A program made the position numbers and the translations under genes. 64,000 bases of DNA from NCBI GenBank assembly GCA_036250195.1, contig JAVHZZ010000002.1, positions 66,966,205-67,030,204 of the forward strand. Reading direction: 5' to 3'. Under the pieces are notes generated by a model. It was not told the origin of the DNA. It did not search any database and saw only the letters and a program-made list of their open reading frames with translations. Shown piece after piece: positions 1-8,501 of the stretch; position 1 is the stretch's first letter, and every line of letters starts with the position of its first letter. The stretch comes from Mixophyes australis (lineage: Eukaryota > Chordata > Amphibia > Anura > Limnodynastidae).

Positions 1-528
1 CATAGGATTCAATGGCTAACGCCCTCTCAAGATGGCGTTAGCAATTGCAAACAAGTTGGTAAATAAGCCCCAAAGTGTGTCAAACGTCCATCAGCTTCAG
101 TAGCGTGAAATCAAATCTGTGTAAGTCAGGTGCTATACTAATTCAGCTTTAGTCGGTTCAGTTGTAGTTTTGTTTTACGCAGTGTTGTTGCTGAATCTTT
201 CCAATACTTAGGTTTAAGTTCTCCAGTACGGTGGTAGTCACTTAAACGACTCCCTAAACCCTGACACCAATTACGCCTACATGAGAACACAGATGGAGGG
301 CTTACCAATACTGTTTTCTCCCGACAGCTTGCAAAAGAGACTACAGAGAAATGCGGCACATCAAGAGGCTGTCCGGCCAAAATGACGTCAGTAGAGTGCG
401 CAACACTGTCATTCCTGCTACTCCGGGGGTTATTTAACATGGGCATAATTGAAATCGAGGTTTAGGGAATTGTAATTTAGTATCCAACCCCTCCAGTATT
501 GTGTTTGTTTGTCTTTTTCTTTTGATAG

Positions 529-663
529 TTATTAGTCCATGTGGTTTTGTAGAGGTTGAGAGTAATAATTTTACATTCTTCACTAAGGAGTTTGAGAAAT
601 ATGAGATTGTTATCTTTACTGTATTTCGCTGTCCATTTGATGGCACTATTATCTTGAAAAAAG
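529..663 (+). CDS. possible internal exon of an unrecognised gene
   Basis: A 135-bp stretch follows a pyrimidine-rich tract ending in TAG and is followed by a strong donor (AAG then GTGAGT at 664). One reading frame is open throughout and gives a plausible globular peptide (VEVESNNFTFF near the start, FRCPFDGTIIL near the end). The exon is phase 1 on both sides and divisible by three, so it could be a cassette exon. A second short candidate lies near 956-996 (CTGCAG before, GTCAGG after) and continues in a compatible phase. I do not recognise the protein, and no other exon is linked to it here. A chance open frame between chance splice motifs is a real alternative. Confidence 0.3.
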
Positions 664-1661
664 GTGAGTATGTCTTTAGATTTCTCAGTAGTTGCGAGTG
701 ATAGTTTAATGTAATCTGTTCAACTCAGAAATTAACCACTCCAGCAGTAGAGGAAGTAATGGCAGATATGTGGATTGTGATATAAAATATAAAAGTCAGT
801 AGTTCAGCCCTTCTTTACTTGCCCACTTTTTACTGCCTACCTTCAACTACATTTCTCAATGCCAACCAGATGGTTCACTTCCCCTTTCTTGTGGGATCTT
901 GCTGGTTAAGATGATGTAATGATGATGAGATTCATTGTGGTGCTATGTCCTGCAGATATCGCAGCTGTGGTGGATGATCCTTATAATGTTCTCAGGTCAG
1001 GCCAAGGACACCATAGCAGGAAACCGTGATTCCTGATTATTTCCCTGCTTTGGAGGTAGGGGATTAAAGCAAAATGCAAGAGTCTCCTGCCTGATCCATG
1101 AGAGTTGTAATTTGTTGTGTAGGTCCCCATCTGCATGAGGTCACTATACTGTAGTAGATTGGAATCCAGAATTTGATCAAAATGTGCACTGTGAACTTTA
1201 TTTGCATTTCAGATATTATACTAGATAGTTAGTTGAAGAGTTTATGAAATGCATAAGTCCTATTGTGCTTAGTATATTCTCAGACTTTAACTTGGGCTTC
1301 TGCATGCTTGGTTTGCCAGTGTGTATACTCTGACCAGTCGCATCATATAAACATAGAATGCGATCGACATACAGGTCTAATTAGTCTTCTTTTTTGGATC
1401 TTCGAATTGGTGGGGCACTAAAAGTGGCCACATTTTACCAGAGCTCTCGAGCCCTGGATTCAAATCACCAAACATCAAGAGAATCAAAACCTGAATTCTG
1501 CGTAATTAGACTTCCCAAAAATTAGGAACACATCTCTGACCCTTTTTAAGGATTAAAGTGGACTTGAGATTCAAGCCAGCACCAGTTTTTAACCTAAACA
1601 ATTGTAGGCCTACATGACCACCCACAAATGTCTAGGGTGCAGTTTTAAGTGGGGTTCACCA
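664..1661. other. unannotated flank
   Basis: About 1 kb of AT-rich DNA with no convincing gene, RNA or repeat signature apart from the weak exon candidate near 956-996. The first 60 bases of the window contain a short inverted repeat (GCTAACGCC and GGCGTTAGC) that may be the edge of a repeat. Confidence 0.4.
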
Positions 1662-1669
1662 ATCTAAAC
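1662..1669. repeat. left TSD of hAT copy 1 (ATCTAAAC)
   Basis: This 8-bp sequence directly precedes the left terminus and is identical to 5273-5280, directly after the right terminus. Confidence 0.85.
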
Positions 1670-2128
1670 TAGAGATGTTCACTGACCCCCATGTTCTGGT
1701 TTTGGATATGGATTAACTTCGTGTTTTGGTTTTGGCAAAACTGCCCTTACGTGTTTTTGTTTTGGTTTTGGATTCCTATTTTTTACTTAAATCCCTTTTT
1801 TTTTTTTCTAAAATCGCTTAATTTTGCTATTTTTTCCCCTATATTATTATTAACCTCAATAATACTAATTTCAAGTCATTTGCAGTCAATTTTGACCACC
1901 TCACAGGTCACAATATTATTTTCATACACTTTCAAACAAAGACTGCAGCGACCTGGCTGGATGCTAAGCGACAGAGCAATGGCACAAACACACAGCAGTT
2001 CATAGCACATCTAGGAAACATTGCCACACAGCAGTGGCTGAAAAAAAGAAACCTGGTGCAAAATGGAATTGTCCTTGGGCCCTACCACCCACCCTTATGT
2101 AAGATATTGAAAAGGACATGTACAGTTT

Positions 2129-2190
2129 AACAAAGCAAGCACTTCAGCGACAAGGAGTGCCACTTTTGTGGCTGAAGTGCTTGATTTGTT
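2129..2190 (-). other. stem-loop in the 3' region of hAT copy 1
   Basis: Arms at 2129-2148 and 2171-2190 pair over 20 bp with one mismatch and enclose a 22-nt loop. In the element's sense orientation (minus strand) this corresponds to the perfect 20-bp hairpin at 11557-11620 in the intact hAT element. Two base pairs differ in a compensatory way between them. Confidence 0.7.
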
Positions 2191-2232
2191 TGGGCCCCAC
2201 AAAACAAACTAACAATGGGCACCTAAGTACTA

Positions 2233-4697
2233 CTGTAGCAAGTCATGCACAGGTGGAAGCAGTTCTTGCCTTTGATAAGAATAAGGCCAATGTCATGCCT
2301 GGGCATAAGACCAAAAAGTCCACCTCTTATGTGTGGAATTATTTTTACACAAATCCTGACAACAGTTGTTTAGCCATTTGTAGCATTATAAAGCCACAGT
2401 CAGTAGAGGTAGGGACCTTAACCATCTAGGAACCTCATCCATGTTACACCATTTGAAGAGAGTTCATGGAAAGATTTTGTGAAAATCAGAAACTTATGCT
2501 AAAAAATAACAACAAGCAGTCCAGCATCATCTACCTCCCTTCTCTCAGCTAGATCCCAGCACCTGCAATTGACACCCCCAACACCTTTATCATCAATATC
2601 CTCACAAGTGATCGAGTGGTCCTGCATTCAAGTTGCTAAGGCGAGATGACTCCTCCCATATTCAGAAGAATCCTTGAGTGTTAGGCCCACTGCTGCTGCT
2701 CCTACTGCTGTGGGTGGATCTTCAACCCAGAAGCAGCCCAAGAAGAATACTACTAGTAGTTTACAACAATTGGTTGTTAAACAATCCTTTGCAAGAGGAA
2801 GCGAGTATGGCAACTGTCAACCAGTGGATCACAGGCGCCATGGCGACTACACTAGTATTATACTAGTATTAGATCTGCGTCCAATATCCACCATTAATGC
2901 AGCAGGAATAAGACAATTAATTGAGGTCCCTGTGTCCCCGTTACTAAATTCCATCTCAACACCATTTTACTAGCCATGCAATTCCTCACCTGTACCAGGA
3001 GGTTCCAAAAATGAAAATTATTGGGCTACAAAATGCCATTCTACCCACTGTACACTTAACCACAGATATGGGGACAAGCGGAACTGGGCAAACTAAACAT
3101 TATATGACTGTGACAACCCACTGGGTTGGTAAATTGCCTTCAGCAGCAGGAACAGCAGCAGCATCTAACAAACAACGACAGATCTATCAGAGGCAGGCTA
3201 CTCTGTGTATCATCTGCTTCACTAAGAGGCATATTATTATTATTATTATTATTATTATCGTAGATTTGTAAGGTGACAATAGGGAAGACAAGGACATACA
3301 TAAAACAGGACAAACGTAAAACAAGAACAGACAAGGTAGACAAAATGAATGGAGACATGAAAACAAAGGGTATGGATGACCCTGCTCATTAGAGAGCTTA
3401 CATTCTAAAGGGAAGAGGGCACCGCTGAAACAAGAGGAGCGAGTGTGGCTCAGAGTGGAGATTGGGATAGTTGTGAGGGTGCATTAGTGTGAATAGTGTT
3501 ATCGAGAATAAGGTCACCTCTTAAAAGAGATTGGTTTTCAAAGAGCATCTAAAGATTTGAAGGCTGTAGGAAAGTTTGATTGAGCGTGGTAGGGAATTTC
3601 ATAAGTGGGGAGCAGCAAGGGAGAAGTCTTGAAGGCAGGAGCGAGAGGTGGTTATTAGAGATGAGACAAGGCGTAGGTCAGAGGTCATACTGCTGACAAC
3701 CTGTTTGAAAAAGTAAGGGATGTCATTGCAGCATGGCTTATCCTGCTTGGACTCTCCTGAGGATATGTGATTTCTAATAACACCACCAATATTGTTAGAG
3801 CATTGCAGCGGGGTGAATTTTATCACATTTCCTGTTTTGCTCACACAATCAAATATCTTGGTGGTACAGAACTTTTTAAAAAATGACAATGACATGCAGG
3901 AGATGCTGTTTGTCTCCCAAAATATTTACGGTCATTCTGCAACAGCATGTAGGAGAATGCAGCAGCTGCAAGAAGAATAGAATTTAGGGGGAATGTACTT
4001 AGTCCATCGCATTGGAGAATACTTTCTGTGTTGTGCAAGGTGCTGAATCCACTCGAAGCAGTCATCTGTGAAGAGAGTTACTGTTAGCTTGAGTCAAGTG
4101 ATTCCCCTAATTAGACTTTTTGAAAGTAGCTGGATAAATTGAAGAAGGAAATGAAACAAAGCAATTCCGCTAATTATGTTGGACTGGTAGATTAAGTACT
4201 TTATTCGCTTTGCTAGGATCCAAGAGTTATCAACACCTTGAAATCGGATCATTACATTTTCGCAACTGTGCTTGATCCTAGGTTTAAGAGCTATGTCTTC
4301 TCTTTCTTTCCAAAAACCCAGAGATGCAATGAGCTCCTGGTCAGCAAACTGACAGCTCAAGTGGTACATGACACAATTACATCTCCTCCTACAGTTTCTC
4401 TGGAAATTGCTGCTAGGAAAAAACATAGCTTTCCCAAGACACCCAGTGGTGATGCAGGTGAGTCAGCACAACATTTTGACATTTGGTCTGGTTTAAAAAA
4501 ATTGCCCAAAAGTCGTGACAGCTCTTCCATAAAATAAACTACAAATTCCATGAGGAAGGCCATTACCGGCAAATTACATCAAAGTACACAGACTTCTGTG
4601 ATGGTGGATTCCAGCCGGGATGAATTAGTATTCTTTGAGGATGATGTGCACACTGATGAGGATGAATATGATGACAGTGTAGATTGCAAGTGCTGAG
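2233..4697 (+). pseudogene. hAT BED-finger transposase relic
   Basis: Broken plus-strand homology to the transposase at 8502-11501 runs in order. The BED zinc-finger region is near 2294-2400 (VMPGHKTKKSTSYVWNYF), but its second cysteine pair is lost. The region leading to the first catalytic aspartate is near 3030-3130 (HLTTDMGTSGTGQTK). Next comes the second-aspartate region near 3770-3860, where the expected SDN reads SNN. The LDPRFKSYV block is near 4265, and an acidic tail lies near 4600-4697. The C-terminal dimerisation block (SERVFS) is deleted between about 4535 and 4540. Many frameshifts and stops are present and a LINE fragment interrupts it at 3232-3685. It is a dead copy, older than the other two transposase genes here. 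Confidence 0.8.
3232..3685 (-). mobile_element. LINE 3' fragment inserted in the hAT relic
   Basis: The transposase relic reads up to 3231 (..AAGAGGCAT) and resumes at about 3686 (ACTGCTGACAAC). In between is a (TTA)n tract at 3232-3257 followed by sequence matching the minus-strand L2-type LINE at 38170-40860 (ATTGGTTTTCAAAGAGCATC here, GTGGGTTTTCAGAGAATGC there). The short-tandem tail at the left fits the 3' end of an L2-type LINE read on the minus strand. Confidence 0.65.
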
Positions 4698-5272
4698 ATC
4701 CAGCTGAGAGAAGGGAGCTAGCTGAGCTGGTATGCTTGGTAATATTTTGGATAGAATGGCATGTTGGCAATTTTATGGTTTTCTACAGTAAACTTTCACC
4801 TTTATTATAGAGGTGTTTTTTTCTTTAAAAAGGTTCAAGCTTTTTATTTACATTTGGTTTCCCTGACTTAAAACCATTATGTACTTGAACATAGGCTTTA
4901 GCACATGAGGTAGAGGGATTAGTATCATCATGAATGAGACTGGAGAGTGACAAGAACAATGTGACTGAAGACTGGAGAGTGACAAGGACACTGCCACCCA
5001 TCCTGTATCTGTATGAGCTATGGCACAGTGGAATGCCACTGGATACTTTTAAGAACACTGACAGCCCTATTATTACAATTTCTGCTTCATCGCTGTGGAG
5101 GGCGGTACTTATAGAATCCAAAACTCGCGAGATTCGATGATGTAACGATGACGCTTTGCCTTGTTTTCAATTCCAAGGGCGCGCGAAAGTAGCGAGCCGG
5201 CTCGGCTCAGTACTCAGATCTCCAAAGTTCGGGTGTGCCCGGTCCTCGAGGATCCGGGCCTGAGCATCTTTA

Positions 5273-5280
5273 ATCTAAAC
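5273..5280. repeat. right TSD of hAT copy 1 (ATCTAAAC)
   Basis: Identical to 1662-1669. Together they define the ends of the insertion. Confidence 0.85.
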
Positions 5281-5586
5281 CACTAAATTACTAAAAGCTT
5301 GTAGGAAGAATGAACATTGTACAGGATCCCAATAAAAGTCTCACTCAAATCCCTGGAATTAGGCAGGGAAATAGAGTTAATAAGCATCTAGCAGAGACAC
5401 TCACCCACATTCTAAAACAGAGTGGCGCTCATACAGAATTTCTCAGAAGGCGAGCTTTACCAGTAATACCAATGAACCAAGCTTTATAGGATGCATTGGG
5501 CTACCAGAGACAGGGCAATATATGGTGACACTGAAGCACCAGGGATAGGAAAACATATGGCCTTACTGGACTTCCAGATCCTGGGC

Positions 5587-5625
<39 letters not shown>

Positions 5626-6302
5626 AAACTGGGCCACCAGGGAATTGGCTCTGTAAAATACACGGAAATGGAAAAAATATGGGCCTCAAGGGAACGGGGT
5701 CTGTACACTGGGCTGTGAGAAAATCAGCGTACATTACACTGTTAAAAGATTAAGTCCACCAGGGACTCTCTCTTGTTTGTAAGAATTTAATACAAATGTA
5801 ACATGTCAGTAAGAGAGAATGACCACATTGTGTTTCTTTGTCCATGGGTGTTGTAGTGGATCATCCTTTCATGTTCCAACCTCTAGTATTATGCCCTATT
5901 AGACTTTGAGCCATAGCAGTGGACTACCTAGGGACGAAAGTCTCAGTCAAGCCAGAGCCCAGTTGGTGGTGATAACACTCCTTTTTGAAAGAGTGCTTAA
6001 TCATATTGTTTAGCTCAGTTGAGTGAGTAAAAGAGGAACAGGAGCAATTTTTCATCACAATGAACATTGGTTTGAAATCTTAGACCCTCTCATATAGTAA
6101 TCCAAGATATTGGACTGTATTGGCTGGAAGTACAGTGTTTTAATCCTATTGTGATCTACTTGCACACTGTGGCTTGTTTTTTATTCAAACACTTCATTCA
6201 GTCTGTCTGTTGCTTATATTGCAGTAACCACCCAGTGTTATGCATATTGTATTTTAACCTCAATCTTTTAATATTATTTCAAGTTTGCTCTTATTTTTAT
6301 TT
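5281..6302. other. gene-free stretch with a (TA)n tract
   Basis: No gene or recognisable element. A (TA)n microsatellite lies at about 5590-5622. On both sides of it are loosely similar phrases (GGGCTACCAG, TGGGCCACCAGG), which suggest a decayed tandem repeat. Confidence 0.5.
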
Positions 6303-6650
6303 CTCGCTGCTCCTTCTTCTGCAGCGGCAGCGGGAACAGTGGTGTGACGTCAGATCACACCACACCATCAGGGAGAAGGGAGGATGAGGATCACATGAAT
6401 GCAGGTGCAGAGCAATGATTCCCCTGCGATCATGATAGACAGCTGCCTGGCCCTGCGATCACGATCGCAGGGGAATGATTGCTCTGCCCCTGCGATCACA
6501 TTCTGCTGCCTGGCTGTCACGGTGACAGCCAGGCTGAAGACAGCAGCAGACAGCAGCGGAGACACAGTGGACGGAAAGACAGCGGGCCCCCTGGTAAGTG
6601 TGTGTTGTGCCGGGCCCCCTGGTGAGCCCGGGCAAGTCCTAACTGTAAAT
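6303..6650. repeat. GC-rich interspersed repeat, copy 1
   Basis: Strongly similar, in the same orientation, to 13603-13870. Both contain GGGAACAGTGGTGTGACGTC, then ACCATCAGGGAGAAGGGAGG, then a palindrome built on GCCTGGCTGTCA (6508-6534, a perfect 27-bp inverted repeat in this copy), and end in CCCCCTGGTAAGTGTGTG. The two copies lie outside the two ends of the hAT element 7239-13571. They are probably fragments of a palindromic DNA-transposon family. Exact ends were not resolved for this copy. Confidence 0.6.
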
Positions 6651-6659
6651 CTGCCCTTA

Positions 6660-7230
6660 CTCTTTTCCCTTCAGTATTATCGCATCAAAAATGTATAGTA
6701 CACAATAGAAATTGTAATATATTACTTTTATCTGTCTGTGTTATTGTCTACCTTGTCAATACTTGATAAAGTATTGTGATATGATTGTACATTATTCATA
6801 GTATTGTTAGCAGCAGATAATTGAGGACATTGTACAGATATATTAAAGTTAGATATATTTTTTACTATTGGAGCAAAATTCCCTGTTTCTTACTCTGCAG
6901 TAGGACTCATCTGACTGTAATTTTCTAGTTTCACATACAGTACAGAAGCTGTCACAATAAGGATAGGAATAAACTAACATTCTAGCAGTTATGAAGACAG
7001 TAATGTGATACTTTCGAGTTCTCACTTAAGTCAATGTGGTTCTGAAAATGAAAACATGTTTTTAATTCTCTGATGTCTATGTCTATATGGACGAATGTTT
7101 GCTATCTGTTTAACATAATCAATAAAATAGGCTACTTCACGGAGACACATAAAATTATTTTCATGTGCTTTAAGTTCTACTCTAATTACAGTACAGTAGA
7201 TTGCAGATACCAGTTTTACAATCTGTCCCA
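6660..7230. other. gene-free AT-rich stretch
   Basis: Nothing recognisable. It ends at the TSD of the hAT element. Confidence 0.4.
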
Positions 7231-7238
7231 TACAAAAT
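7231..7238. repeat. left TSD of intact hAT (TACAAAAT)
   Basis: Perfect 8-bp match to 13572-13579. Confidence 0.9.
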
Positions 7239-7397
7239 TAGAGATGAGCGGGCTCGGATATCTGAAATCCGAGCCCACCCGAACATTGCCGATCCGAGTC
7301 GGATCCGAGACAGATCCGGGTATTGGCGCCAAATTCAAATATGAAACTGAGGCTCTGACTCATAATCCCGTTGTCGGATCTCGCGATACTCGGATCC

Positions 7398-7403
7398 TAT
7401 AAA
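7398..7403 (+). promoter_or_regulatory. TATA box of the hAT transposase promoter
   Basis: TATAAA lies 159 bp from the left end. The diverged hAT at 33276 has TATAAA at 33449-33454, 173 bp from its own left end, so the motif and its placement are conserved. It lies ahead of the leader repeats and the transposase start. Confidence 0.5.
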
Positions 7404-7559
7404 TTCCCCGCTAGTCGCCGCCATCTTCACTCGGGCATTGATCAGGGTAGAGGGAGGGTGTGTTAGGTGGTCCTCTGTCCTTCTATATCTCGTGCTGCTC
7501 AGTTAAGTTCTGTGCTGTGCTGTTTAGTTCTGTGCTGTGCTGTGCTGTGCTGTGCTGTG

Positions 7560-8500
7560 CTGTGTTCTGCAGTATCAGTCCAGTGGTGCTGTGTGCTGTG
7601 CTCTGTCCTTCTGAGGTCAGTGGTGCTGCTGGGTCCAGTGCTGTGTCCTGTTCAGTCCAGTGGTGCTGTGTCCTGTGCTCTGTGCTTCTAAGGGCATAGT
7701 TATTTCCCCAATATTCCCCTGTGTTTAAAAAAAAAAAAAAAAGTTATTTAAAAAAATACCAAAAACTAATTTAATTTTTTTTAATTACCACAAAATTTGC
7801 ACAACCAATCCTGCAGTATAAGCCCATTGGTACTGCAATATTACCAAGTTCACACATTCAGCAGTAAAAGTCCAGTGGTACTGCAATATTACAAAGTTTA
7901 CACATTCTGCAGTATCAGTCCAGTGGTGCTGTGTCCTGTGCTCTGTCCTGCTGAGTTCCGTAGTGCTGCTGGGTCCTGTGCCGTGTCCTGTTCAGTCCAG
8001 TGGTGCTGTGTCCTGTGCTCTGTGCTTCTAAGGGCATAGTTATTTCCCCATTATTCCCAAGTTTTTAAAAAATAAAAAAAAAGTAAAAAAAAATAAAAAA
8101 TTAAAAAAAAAATAAAAATATATAATAATTATAACCAAATTTGCAAAACCAATCCAGCAGTATAAGTCCATTGGTACTGCAATATTACAAAGTTCACACA
8201 TTCTGCAGTATCAGTCCAGTGGTGCTGTGTCCTGTGCTCTGTCCTGCTGAGTTCCGTAGTGCTGCTGGGTCCTGTGCCGTGTCCTGTTCAGTCCAGTGGT
8301 GCTGTGTCCTGTGCTCTGTGCTTCTAAGGGCATAGTTATTTCCCCATTATTCCCAAGTTTTTAAAAAATAAAAAAAAAGTAAAAAAAAATAAAAATATAT
8401 AATAATTATAACCAAATTTGCAAAACCAATCCAGCAGTATAAGTCCATTGGTACTGCAATATTACAAAGTTCACACATTCTGCAGTATCTTGTGCTACAT
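7560..8500 (+). repeat. tandem leader blocks of the hAT element
   Basis: The phrase TTCTGCAGTATC recurs at about 7565, 7905, 8201 and 8479. Each block contains AGTCCAGTGGTGCTGTG, CTAAGGGCATAGTTATTTCC and an A-rich tract. A (CTGTG)n run at about 7511-7562 precedes them. The cysteine-rich open frames here come from these repeats. Confidence 0.8.
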
Positions 8501-8501
8501 A

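Larger units (their letters stand above)
1670..5272. mobile_element. decayed hAT transposon copy with perfect TSD
   Basis: The left terminus TAGAGATGTTCAC starts at 1670 and the right terminus GAGCATCTTTA ends at 5272. They are flanked by the identical 8-bp duplication ATCTAAAC at 1662-1669 and 5273-5280, the expected TSD length for hAT elements. The left end resembles the end of the element at 38276, and the right end matches that element's GC-rich end (5130-5272 against 40640-40789). Inside is a transposase relic on the plus strand, an inserted LINE fragment and a hairpin. Relative to its termini the transposase part is inverted, so the copy is rearranged and cannot be autonomous. Confidence 0.85.

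Noticed and set aside
138..446. 102-residue open frame on the minus strand
   Set aside because: No recognisable domain, no splice or promoter support.
7460..8335. Cysteine-rich open frames
   Set aside because: They come from CTGTG and CAGTCCAGTGGTGCTG repeats in the hAT leader.
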